Assembly (NCBI GenBank): GCA_035286365.1
Contig: DATHJZ010000251.1
Span: 1 to 18,658, forward strand
Length of the DNA: 18,658 nucleotides
Direction: 5' to 3'
Origin: CADEED01 sp035286365
GTDB lineage: Bacteria; Pseudomonadota; Gammaproteobacteria; Steroidobacterales; Steroidobacteraceae
Shown here: positions 8,338 to 15,377 of the stretch, one piece after another
How the letters are laid out: each line of letters starts with the position of its first letter
How positions within the stretch are numbered: the first letter of the stretch is position 1
The notes under the pieces: generated by a model
Database searches by the model: none
Told to the model about the DNA's origin: nothing
What the model saw: only the letters and a program-made list of their open reading frames with translations
Translations under genes and position numbers: made by a program

Positions 8338-9209
8338 CAGGGCGTTCCCTCTTTCGCGAACAGCGAAAACTTTCCGGTATCGCCCTGAACTACTTTTAAC
8401 GTCATCGCGCCGATGCGCTCGAACTCGATGGTTACCGTCTCGCCATCGCGGATGGGGCCAACACCTTCCGGCGTACCCGCGGCAATAAGGTCGCCAGGGA
8501 AAAGCGTCATGACCGACGAAGCCATTTCGATCATTCCCGGCACATCGAGCACCAGGTCGCGTGTATTGGCGTCCTGGCGCAACTCGTCGTTCACCCAAAG
8601 GCGACCACGCAGGTTGTTGGGCTCCCCCACTTCATCCGCCGTGACGATCCATGGGCCCACGGGACAAAAGGTATCGAATGCCTTTCGCGCTACGCGCTCC
8701 TCTTTACCGCGAATGACGGCGTCGATGAGAAGGGTGTAACCGAACACAACTTCCCGCCAATCGTCGCGATGTACGTCGCGGCAGGTACGACCAATGACAA
8801 TCGCGAATTCGCATTCGTGATCAATGCGCCGACCGGAATTGACCGGCAGAACGATCGGATCATTGGGCCCGCTCAACGCCGACGGCGGCTTAAGGAAGAA
8901 CCCCTGGGTATTGGCTCGATATTCCCGCCCCATTTCTTGCGCATGCGCATGATAGTTAGCGGGATAGGCGATGACCTTGCTTGGCCAGGGAACTGGCGTT
9001 CCCAGTCTCACTTCACTCAACGGCCGACCGGAACGCGATGCGACGGCCGCCTCCAGTTCGGGGATGGCGCCCTGAAAGCGCCGGATCAGCCGGTTCATGC
9101 CAACTGGCGGCCAGTCTTCTGCCGGACTCGCCGCCAGGTCAGAGATGTCGATGACCTCTTGGCCTCGAACAACCCCCAGTCGATTCTTGTCAAAGCTCAC
9201 CAATTTCAC
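8337..9209 (-). CDS. Fumarylacetoacetate hydrolase family protein, probable fumaryl/maleylpyruvate hydrolase
   Basis: A 290-residue cytosolic FAH-family enzyme. Seen: N-terminal small domain MKLVSFDKNRLGVV; metal-site residues in DHECEFAIVIG (130-140, Glu132 and Glu134) and Asp163 in LLIDAV; Lys176 in ARKAFDTFCPVGP; closing motif GTPEGVG (245-251). FAH enzymes of gentisate pathways split fumarylpyruvate (or maleylpyruvate) to pyruvate and fumarate (or maleate). It starts at GTG 9209 behind GAGGCG. Its TGA shares one base with the dioxygenase ATG (TGATG), so ring cleavage and product hydrolysis are translationally linked. This physical coupling is the best support for the assigned pathway step. 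Other FAH members hydrolyse or decarboxylate related diketo acids, so the assignment rests on context. Confidence 0.87.
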   Translation of the reverse strand: MKLVSFDKNRLGVVRGQEVIDISDLAASPAEDWPPVGMNRLIRRFQGAIPELEAAVASRSGRPLSEVRLGTPVPWPSKVIAYPANYHAHAQEMGREYRANTQGFFLKPPSALSGPNDPIVLPVNSGRRIDHECEFAIVIGRTCRDVHRDDWREVVFGYTLLIDAVIRGKEERVARKAFDTFCPVGPWIVTADEVGEPNNLRGRLWVNDELRQDANTRDLVLDVPGMIEMASSVMTLFPGDLIAAGTPEGVGPIRDGETVTIEFERIGAMTLKVVQGDTGKFSLFAKEGTP

Positions 9210-9315
9210 GGCTTCGCCTCGTGCGCAACTTTCGACGGCGCAGCTTTGAAGAAGGGTGGCATTTCCCCGTAGGCAATCGAGCGGTGAGCGCCGGGCAACG
9301 GAATTCTAGATTGCA

Positions 9316-10146
9316 TCAACGGCCAGCGCCCTTGACTTGATCCGCCCAACCGTCCCACGCCCGATTGATCTGACCAACTCTCTGCACCTCAAACTTGTTC
9401 ATGAACTTTGGCTGTCCCAGCTTCAGGGCATCCATCTCAACCCGCGCATTCACCTGCGTATAAACCGCGTTGTAAGTTGCGCGCCGGACATTGGGGCCGA
9501 CGACCGTCATGCCGTGACCGCGCATGAGCACGACGTTGCGATCACCAAGCTTCTTCGCCAGCGCTTCGCCAGACTTCGAATTGAGAACAAGCATGTTGTT
9601 GTTCGGGCCTTCAACATCCTCGAGGTCGAATACTGGAACAGGCTCGGAACCAATGAAGTGCGCCATATGGATCAAAGCTTTGAAAGGCACTTTATCGGTG
9701 ACGGTAAATGGGAGGACATCCGGCGCGTGGCTGTGCACCACCGCTACGACATCCGGACGCATCCGATAAATCTCTCCGTGGATGAAGCGTTCGTTGTAAA
9801 CCCGTCTCCCACGCTGATCGACGGGCATGCTGTTCTCGTCGAACTCCATGATGTCGTCCGCCGTCACCAACGCGGGCGCCCGATTTCCCGACATGAGGAA
9901 ATGCTTTGGGTTCTTGAAGGACCTGACCGTTACGTGTCCGTAGCTGTCGAGCACGTTCTGATCCGCGAGGATGTGGTTGGCGGTCACCAAATCTGCGATG
10001 CGCTGCTCTTCACTGTCGGCTGGAAACACATCCGGTGGAATCGCCGCAGGCGCCTGAGCCCAAGCGCCTGCGGCGGTAAACGCCATTGCTACAACGGATG
10101 CACCGAAGGATGCCCGGCGATTGATCGAGTATCGCTTGCGTTCCAT
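9316..10146 (-). CDS. Exported class II aldolase/adducin-domain protein
   Basis: A 276-residue class II aldolase/adducin-fold protein. Seen: a signal with twin arginine, NRRASFGAS, then a hydrophobic stretch and AWAQ cleavage site near residue 30; zinc-site residues His138 and His140 in VVHSHAPD and His211 in RGHGM; NERFIHGEIYRMRPD (118-132), where Glu119 aligns by eye with the catalytic Glu73 of L-fuculose-phosphate aldolase. Typical class II aldolases are cytosolic and cut phosphorylated sugars. A periplasmic member suggests another substrate or lyase reaction. ATG 10146 lies behind GGGGAAATGAAGC. The gene is 53 bases after the TonB receptor and 106 before the FAH gene, and is most likely part of the same operon. 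Confidence 0.85.
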   Translation of the reverse strand: MERKRYSINRRASFGASVVAMAFTAAGAWAQAPAAIPPDVFPADSEEQRIADLVTANHILADQNVLDSYGHVTVRSFKNPKHFLMSGNRAPALVTADDIMEFDENSMPVDQRGRRVYNERFIHGEIYRMRPDVVAVVHSHAPDVLPFTVTDKVPFKALIHMAHFIGSEPVPVFDLEDVEGPNNNMLVLNSKSGEALAKKLGDRNVVLMRGHGMTVVGPNVRRATYNAVYTQVNARVEMDALKLGQPKFMNKFEVQRVGQINRAWDGWADQVKGAGR

Positions 10147-10199
10147 TGCTTCATTTCCCCATCGACGCTGTTTCCAGAAAAAGCGAAGCTCAACACTCT

Positions 10200-12551
10200 C
10201 TAGAACGCATAGTCCAATCTGACGCCAACGCTGCGCTCGGACTCCCTGCTGAACGTCGTGCGGTAACTTCCCACGCCGGCGAAGCTCAAACTTCTGATCC
10301 GGATTGGATACTCCTCGTTCAATATGTTGCGACCGTAGATCGAGAAGCGGAGCTTCTCATCCAGCGTGCCGACACCGATGTTGCCGCTCAAGACCCCATA
10401 TTCGGGGAGGATGGTGTTGGGATCACCGGCAACAGTCCATGCGGTCGAACGATGTGAGTAGGTGGCGTTTGCGAATCCCCGCAAATTGGCACCAATCTGC
10501 GGACTATAAGAGACCGCGACGTTGTAGCCCGTCTTGGGCGCGTTGACCGACGGAAGGCCCGTCACGTCATTGACAGTACCGCCCCCCGGCACCGGCCGGT
10601 AACAACCGGGACCCGGCTCAGGATTGACGACCTGCCCCCGATAGCAGGTAGTTAGAAACTTCTTGAACTCGACGGGATTGTACGAGTAGCGGCCGGAGAG
10701 GACGAGGTCGGGCGTAACGCGCAGGGACAGGTCGAGTTCAACGCCCTTGGACTCCACGCCCCTCGCGTTGTCCAGAACCGTCTCGAAGTTTCCATCCGGC
10801 AGGAAGACGATCGTCGTGGTCTGCATGTTGGTGAAGTCTTGCGTGAACACTGCAAGGTTCGCCGTCAGGCGGCGATCGAAGAATTGGCTCTTCACACCGA
10901 CTTCGTAGCTATCGACGGTTTCCGCAAGAACTGCCCGGGCTGCGCCGGCAGAGGTTCCGATCGCCGGCGCCTTGTAGCCTTGCGAGTAGCCGCCATAGAA
11001 CATGATGTTGTCCGAGGCCTGGATCTGCAGTGCCGCCTTGTACGAGAAGTCGTCCTTCTTCTCTTCCGCGGAAGTGTCGGCCGGGTGCGGGCCAACGAAG
11101 TTGAAGCGCGGATCGACGGCGTAGGCATAGGAGCCTCCGACCTCGTCGTCCGTGAACCGTCCGCCGATGACAAGCGTCAACCAATCCGTAAAGTGCAGGT
11201 TCGCCTGACCGAAGGCCGCGAGACTGTTCGTTCTGGCAGTGTAGGCCTGCGTTCCGCCGTCGGTGCCGACGTAGGTGTTCGGAGGCAGGTCAGTTCGGCC
11301 ACGCAAGCCGCCCTGGTTTTCGAGGGCGTTCACGTCCTGATCGAACAGGTATGCACCCAAGACGTAGTCTACGAATCCGCCAACCGGTGAGTTGAGCCGG
11401 ACTTCCTGCGAGAACTGTTGGGCCTCCACGTCGCCGACGTTGTACTTGTTGAAATCGGTCGGCGTCTTGTCGCCATCCGTCCGGTTGCCGCTTTCCTGGG
11501 ACTTGTAAGCGGTGATGGATGTCAGCGTGTAGTCACCAAGGTTGTAAGTCAGCGTGGCTTGAGCGGACTTTTGCTGGATGTACTGCGTTGTCGGGTCATT
11601 GTCGGCATAGTCGCGATTATCGGGGCCAAATTCGATGCCGTACGCCCCGAGAAGCCCGCCGAAATTCAGCAGCGTGGTGCTGTTCGGTGGGATCGGGTTG
11701 GCTGGAGTCGGGTAGCTGGTGATGGTCTCGAGAACGTTTGTTCCTTCGTCCTTGTGATCCTGGAACTCGCCGAGAAGATAGACCTGCAAATTGTCCGTGG
11801 GCTCCCACAAGTACTTCGCGCGCACCGAAACGTCTTGATATCCGCCGCCGTCGATGCCGTTGAACTTGTTGGGAAGATACCCGTCTCGCTGCTGGTATGC
11901 GGCCGACAGCCGGGCGGCCGAGTTCGACGACACCGGCAGGTTGATGTTCCCCTCGATTACGGTCTCGTTGCCGCTTCCGTACCGAAGGCTGCCCAACGCG
12001 CTGAATTCGCCGATCTGCGGCTTGCGCGTAACGAAATAGAGGACGCCGGCCGTGGCGTTCTTGCCGAACAACGTTCCCTGCGGGCCTTTCAGGACCTCGA
12101 CGCGCTCGACATCGGTCAGCATGCTGAGACCGATATTGCGAGGAAGCCCCTGCACCACGTCATCGACGACGACCGAGACGGCCTTTTCGAGGTTGTACTC
12201 GAAACTCTGACTTCCAATACCGCGAATCAGAAAGCCGGCGCCAATCGCCGGATTGAAGGTCACCGCGGGGACCACGGAATCGATGTCGGAGGGGTTATTG
12301 ATGCCCGCCCTCTGGATTTCAGACGCTCCAACGACACTGATCGCGACCGGCACGTCCTGCACGTCGGACTCGCGCCGGGTGCCCGAAACGATGATGGTGT
12401 CGACCGGCGGTTCAGTTTGCTCGGCACCAGGCGGAACCGCCGCATCTGCTGCAGGATTTGTCTGGGCTGTGGCCACGCCGCAAAAGGTTGGAAGTAAAGC
12501 CGCCAACAGAGCCAAACGTGATGACTCGCCGTCGAACTTGGAAATGCTCAT
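10200..12551 (-). CDS. TonB-dependent outer-membrane receptor
   Basis: A 783-residue TonB-dependent receptor that would import a ligand across the outer membrane using TonB energy. Seen: signal peptide ending near TATAQ-type sequence ATAQ (27-30); a Pro/Ala-rich spacer; TonB box-like DTIIVSG (51-57); plug domain with DVPVAISVV, FLIRGIG and VEVLKGPQGTLFGKNA; a long beta-barrel region with alternating aromatic strands; C-terminal SVGVRLDYAF ending in Phe, the outer-membrane insertion signal. The plug and length resemble the Fe-siderophore/substrate-type receptors abundant in sphingomonads and other oligotrophs. It is first in the leftward operon, after the divergent control region, with GGGGGCG before ATG 12551. 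By context it takes up an aromatic glycoside or related plant compound; the substrate is not readable from sequence. Confidence 0.93.
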   Translation of the reverse strand: MSISKFDGESSRLALLAALLPTFCGVATAQTNPAADAAVPPGAEQTEPPVDTIIVSGTRRESDVQDVPVAISVVGASEIQRAGINNPSDIDSVVPAVTFNPAIGAGFLIRGIGSQSFEYNLEKAVSVVVDDVVQGLPRNIGLSMLTDVERVEVLKGPQGTLFGKNATAGVLYFVTRKPQIGEFSALGSLRYGSGNETVIEGNINLPVSSNSAARLSAAYQQRDGYLPNKFNGIDGGGYQDVSVRAKYLWEPTDNLQVYLLGEFQDHKDEGTNVLETITSYPTPANPIPPNSTTLLNFGGLLGAYGIEFGPDNRDYADNDPTTQYIQQKSAQATLTYNLGDYTLTSITAYKSQESGNRTDGDKTPTDFNKYNVGDVEAQQFSQEVRLNSPVGGFVDYVLGAYLFDQDVNALENQGGLRGRTDLPPNTYVGTDGGTQAYTARTNSLAAFGQANLHFTDWLTLVIGGRFTDDEVGGSYAYAVDPRFNFVGPHPADTSAEEKKDDFSYKAALQIQASDNIMFYGGYSQGYKAPAIGTSAGAARAVLAETVDSYEVGVKSQFFDRRLTANLAVFTQDFTNMQTTTIVFLPDGNFETVLDNARGVESKGVELDLSLRVTPDLVLSGRYSYNPVEFKKFLTTCYRGQVVNPEPGPGCYRPVPGGGTVNDVTGLPSVNAPKTGYNVAVSYSPQIGANLRGFANATYSHRSTAWTVAGDPNTILPEYGVLSGNIGVGTLDEKLRFSIYGRNILNEEYPIRIRSLSFAGVGSYRTTFSRESERSVGVRLDYAF

Positions 12552-12605
12552 TTACGCCCCCGCGCTGATCAAGATTGTTTCTTTATCGTGAGCTTGAAAG
12601 TGGAT

Positions 12606-12620
12606 CGGATGTAACGTCCG
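12606..12620. promoter_or_regulatory. 15-base imperfect palindrome, candidate operator
   Basis: CGGATGTAACGTCCG reads CGGAYGT-A-ACRTCCG on both strands with one mismatched pair. It lies just downstream of the candidate promoter and about 55 bases before the TonB receptor start, where a repressor would block transcription. No regulator gene is adjacent, so its binding protein is unknown. An outer repeat AAAGTGG (12597-12603) / CCACTTT (12632-12638) surrounds it and could instead form an RNA stem. Confidence 0.35.
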
Positions 12621-12633
12621 CTCAAGCGGCGCC

Positions 12634-12662
12634 ACTTTGTCATGCAGTCATATACCTGTCAA
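12634..12662 (-). promoter_or_regulatory. Candidate promoter of the catabolic operon
   Basis: On the minus strand a perfect TTGACA (12662-12657) is followed at 17 bases by CAAAGT (12639-12634), a weak -10. The predicted start near 12627 would leave a leader of about 75 bases before the TonB receptor ATG. Only the -35 box is convincing. The stretch also has three TGAC words. Confidence 0.35.
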
Positions 12663-12822
12663 TTCAAGTTGCCTCGAAGTGGTCTATCCGCATGCGACCA
12701 ATTAGGTCTTACCAATGCTGTGTCGCCTGCACCGCGTGCCGCTTTGTTTGTACCAAAGGCAACGTCGTGCTGTACGTATTGACTGCGGTGGTCGACAGGC
12801 TGTAGCTACAAGCAAATCGACG

Positions 12823-12847
12823 CCAGGGCCGCCATTCGGCGCCCTGG
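12823..12847. repeat. Strong hairpin (ten paired bases, ATTC loop) in the intergenic region
   Basis: CCAGGGC (12823-12829) pairs with GCCCTGG (12841-12847), and GCC (12831-12833) with GGC (12838-12840), leaving one bulged C and a four-base ATTC loop. No T-run follows on either strand, so it is not a standard intrinsic terminator. It could be a leader RNA structure or the core of an unannotated small RNA. Confidence 0.4.
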
Positions 12848-13157
12848 AGGATCCGGATAGTCTCTGCTGCGAACCTCGACGGAAGCATCGGCGGAGGGTT
12901 CTTCGGTTCTAAATCCGCCCAATTTCCGAGTCAAACGACGCTTCTTCCGTCGCGGGCGATCTCGCAGTTCGCGCGAACAGCATCGGTGATGAGCGCGAGC
13001 GCCGGCGAATCGCAGGCCGCCGTGATGTGACGCTCAATTAAGAATCTGTAAGAATTGTCGAAACCGATCCGCACAAGCCCACGTGAGCTTCCAATTTTGT
13101 GGTCAGCCCATGTATCGTAAAAAGGCATGACAAGTGTGTCGCGATGCTGGTCTGGGA

Positions 13158-13186
13158 TTGTTCTGGTCGGTACCTTACTCTAGAGT
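13158..13186 (+). promoter_or_regulatory. Weak candidate promoter for the envelope cluster
   Basis: TTGTTC (13158-13163) and TAGAGT (13181-13186) are separated by 17 bases on the plus strand, each matching four of six sigma-70 consensus positions. It would give a leader of roughly 120 bases before the DUF6152 gene. Spacing is good but the boxes are poor, so another start is possible. Confidence 0.25.
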
Positions 13187-13227
13187 CGGCGCCGGTCAGG
13201 CCATGGGAGCGCCAACTGCGCTAGCAT

Positions 13228-13242
13228 GCGGTCTGTGACCGC
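13228..13242. promoter_or_regulatory. Perfect inverted repeat GCGGTC-TGT-GACCGC
   Basis: Six-base arms around a TGT centre lie 70 bases before the DUF6152 start. A second possible pairing, CCGCG (13239-13243) with CGCGG (13252-13256), uses overlapping bases, so the two RNA stems would exclude each other. It may be an operator or a leader switch; there is no direct evidence for either. Confidence 0.35.
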
Positions 13243-13311
13243 GCCAACATTCGCGGTAAGGCCGCGGGTCCGTTACGCGAAATTTCGATTCTCAGTTGGA
13301 GACTGAAAAAA

Positions 13312-13740
13312 ATGGCTGTAAAGATCGGGCATCTTGCCGGCGCTTGCGTCGCCCTTTTGGCGGCTGGTTCCGCAATCGCTCATCACTCCTTCGCGATGTT
13401 CGATGCGAGTAAACAGGTCACACTGGAAGGCACCGTTACCGAATTTCGGTGGAAGAATCCGCACACGCACATCCTCGTCGATGTTCCGAATGGCGCGAAG
13501 GCGCCAGCCTTACCCGGGACGTGGGATATCGAATGTGCGAGCGTCGCGATCATGACGCGCCAGGGCTGGAACAAGAGCAGTTTCAAAGCCGGCGACAAGA
13601 TCGTCCTCGTCATCAACCCGCTGAGGGCCGGCGAGAAGGCCGGTGCGTTGGTCTACGCAATCGACAAGAGCGGTAAAAAGCTTTACCCCGATACCGAACG
13701 CAGCGGCGGAAAAAAACCCGGTGATAAGCCTGCGTATTGA
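13312..13740 (+). CDS. DUF6152 family exported protein
   Basis: A 142-residue protein recognised as DUF6152. Seen: signal peptide to AIA (21-23), mature N-terminus HHSFAMFD (24-31), then VTLEGTVTEFRWKNPHTH (36-53), a Trp-containing core (TWDIEC), RQGWNKSSFKAGDK and the conserved INPLRAGEKAG segment, all hallmarks of this family; the C-terminus is Lys-rich. The function is unknown. The mature protein starting with two histidines and the NPHTH motif hint at metal contact, which is inference. ATG 13312 has GGAG about nine bases upstream. It is the first gene of the rightward cluster, 61 bases before the TTG-started gene. Confidence 0.85.
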   Translation: MAVKIGHLAGACVALLAAGSAIAHHSFAMFDASKQVTLEGTVTEFRWKNPHTHILVDVPNGAKAPALPGTWDIECASVAIMTRQGWNKSSFKAGDKIVLVINPLRAGEKAGALVYAIDKSGKKLYPDTERSGGKKPGDKPAY

Positions 13741-13788
13741 TCGTGTCTTTTTCGTGTCGCCTGGCGCGCCTCGCAAGGGCTGCGAGGT

Positions 13789-13795
13789 GGAGGAG
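13789..13795 (+). promoter_or_regulatory. Ribosome-binding site deciding a TTG start
   Basis: GGAGGAG is a full-strength Shine-Dalgarno sequence six bases before TTG at 13802. An in-frame GTG at 13787 overlaps the site and cannot use it. No ATG in this frame gives a signal peptide, so TTG is the best start. Confidence 0.75.
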
Positions 13796-13801
13796 AGTAG
13801 T

Positions 13802-14542
13802 TTGAGGTCCAAAATTCCCTCTATTCCTGTGCTCAGTCGAGCGGCGGTTTGGCTCTTGTGTGTTGGGCTGAGTTCGTTGACTGCAACTGCTTTGCACGCA
13901 GCCGACGACCAACGACTACCGGGATTGAGTGGGTATTGGCGCCTCAAAGATAAGGGAACCTCAACACCGGTTCTTACATCTGCGGCGAAGGCGGAGATGA
14001 GCAAACCTGATCGCAAAGGCGATGTTGATCTCGAGAGCGATCGCTGGTGCATCTTTCAAGGCATGCCGTACGTGATGGACAGCGCCGGCCCAATTGAAAT
14101 CCGCCAGTCTGTCGGCGAGACGATCATCATCGCTGAGCGCCTCGCCGTTCCGCGCCACATCTACTTCAAGTTGGATGAACGACCATCGTCAGATGTCTAC
14201 GATTTCACACCCGTTGGCCTATCTACCGGACAGCGTGAGGGCGACAGCCTGGTCGTCACGACGGATATGTTCACTGCGGGCCTTGGGCTGGATGGCGCCC
14301 CGCGGACCGAGAAGGCCAAGCTGGTTGAGCGTTTCAATGTGTCCAAGAATGGGAAAGAGCTTGTGGTCGCTTCTACCTGGACCGATCCCGACGTGTACAA
14401 GGAGCCTTATCGGTACTCCTGGACGTATGAAAGGATTCCGGAGAATTACACTGCCTCCCCCAATTACTGCGACCCTCGCGCCAACGGCGTGGGTAACTAT
14501 CCACCTGGCGAGGATCCTCGACCCGGGAAGTCGGGCAACTAG
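13802..14542 (+). CDS. Exported protein of unknown function, tandem paralogue 1 (TTG start)
   Basis: A 246-residue exported protein; I do not recognise a named family. Seen: signal peptide MRSKIPSIPV with a hydrophobic core and LHA cleavage near residue 33; mature region with LSGYWRLKD (42-50), Cys83 in DRWCIF, PRHIYF (117-122), STGQREGDSLVVTT (141-154), ERFNVSKNGKEL (176-187), EPYRYSWTYERIP (201-213) and Cys223 in NYCDPR. The same order of landmarks, including two mature-region cysteines, occurs in the next gene, so the two are duplicates that have diverged. The alternating hydrophobic/polar pattern suggests a beta-rich periplasmic domain. The two cysteines could form a disulfide. It sits between DUF6152 and its paralogue in the likely operon. 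Confidence 0.8.
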   Translation: MRSKIPSIPVLSRAAVWLLCVGLSSLTATALHAADDQRLPGLSGYWRLKDKGTSTPVLTSAAKAEMSKPDRKGDVDLESDRWCIFQGMPYVMDSAGPIEIRQSVGETIIIAERLAVPRHIYFKLDERPSSDVYDFTPVGLSTGQREGDSLVVTTDMFTAGLGLDGAPRTEKAKLVERFNVSKNGKELVVASTWTDPDVYKEPYRYSWTYERIPENYTASPNYCDPRANGVGNYPPGEDPRPGKSGN

Positions 14543-14598
14543 TGTGTCTTGTGGCCTTCATTAGCCAAACGTCGCGCTTCATTCAAGAGGGGTCGCTG

Positions 14599-15345
14599 AT
14601 GACTCGGATGTTCTTGTTCAGTTCCAAGCGTCTTGCGGTCGTTGCTTCGACCACTATCGCCTTCGGGATTTGCAATTTGCTCGCGGCGAACCCCGCTTTC
14701 GCAGCGCCTGTTTCAGGGGCTCATCCGAATTTCTCCGGAATCTGGGAGCGCATCGCCAACCCGACGAAGGAGCTCGCTCCACCCGCCTTCACGCCGCGGG
14801 CTCTTGAGGCACTGAATCCCAAGCTCACCCCGGGGCAGAAGATTTGGTCCGAACACGGCATCGGCGTCGATGACGTGAACTGTCTGCCGCGCAGGCAGCC
14901 CTGGATGCTGTTGCAGTCTGCACCGATCACCATCGTGCATGACGGCGACAAGATGATCCTGCTCTATGAAAAGCGCTCGGCGCCGATGCACGTCTACATT
15001 GGACGTGAGCAGCCGAATCCGGCTCCTGCCTCGCTGAGCTTGACCGGCTATTCCGTCGGTAGATGGGAGGGCGATGAACTGGTAGTCGACTCTGTCGGCT
15101 TTGCAGATTACCCCGGCCACGGGTCCGTGACGACTCTGCCCTTTCTACCCACAACTCGCATCACTCAGAGATTCAGACTTGCAAAAAATGGCGAGGAGCT
15201 GAAGGCCAGATTCACGATCACCGAGCCCCAATTTCTCAAAACTCCCTACGTGTACGATTTCACGTGGCGTCGCCTGCCCTACGCCACCAACTTCGCGCTT
15301 ATCGAGCTCTGCGATGGTCGAGACCCTGACAGACTCAAATACTGA
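14599..15345 (+). CDS. Exported protein of unknown function, tandem paralogue 2
   Basis: A 248-residue exported protein, paralogous to the preceding gene. Seen: signal peptide from MTRMFLFSSKR to AFA near residue 35; FSGIWERIA (45-53), Cys95 in DVNCLPRRQ, MHVYIG (130-135), YSVGRWEGDELVVD (151-164), QRFRLAKNGEEL (190-201), TPYVYDFTWRRLP (215-227) and Cys238 in ELCDGR. Each landmark matches paralogue 1 in order. The start at ATG 14599 was chosen for GAGGGG upstream and the signal peptide. The frame is open from a GTG at 14542, but that part lacks a ribosome site. Unlike paralogue 1 it has a longer insert after the first tryptophan motif (54-80). The function is unknown; likely periplasmic. Confidence 0.82.
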   Translation: MTRMFLFSSKRLAVVASTTIAFGICNLLAANPAFAAPVSGAHPNFSGIWERIANPTKELAPPAFTPRALEALNPKLTPGQKIWSEHGIGVDDVNCLPRRQPWMLLQSAPITIVHDGDKMILLYEKRSAPMHVYIGREQPNPAPASLSLTGYSVGRWEGDELVVDSVGFADYPGHGSVTTLPFLPTTRITQRFRLAKNGEELKARFTITEPQFLKTPYVYDFTWRRLPYATNFALIELCDGRDPDRLKY

Positions 15346-15377
15346 GCGCGGCTGGCGATGACATCGGGAGAGTGCGT

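Larger units (their letters stand above)
12552..13311. other. Divergent intergenic control region, no convincing gene
   Basis: This 760-base stretch separates the leftward catabolic operon from the rightward envelope cluster. I see promoter-like elements for both, two inverted repeats and one strong hairpin, listed separately. A 65-codon minus-strand frame (12931-13128, MPFYDTWADHK) has plausible GC-rich codons in its second half but no ribosome-binding site and no family I recognise. A perfect 10-base palindrome TGTAGCTACA is at 12801-12810. No tRNA-like or repeat-array structure was found. Confidence 0.7.

Noticed and set aside
8338..8598. 87-codon upstream extension of the gentisate dioxygenase frame
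   Set aside because: It lies within the FAH gene, is Arg/Trp-rich, and the TGATG start with GAGGGA explains the gene better.
9337..10203. Open plus-strand frame of 288 codons opposite the class II aldolase
   Set aside because: It covers the aldolase gene almost exactly in antisense and has no recognisable domain.
11418..12497. Open plus-strand frame of 359 codons opposite the TonB receptor
   Set aside because: The receptor plug and barrel motifs are clear on the minus strand; the opposite frame shows no family motif.
12931..13128. 65-codon minus-strand frame starting MPFYDTWADHK
   Set aside because: No ribosome site, no recognised family, and it lies alone in a control region. It is not excluded as a real small gene, but evidence is too thin.
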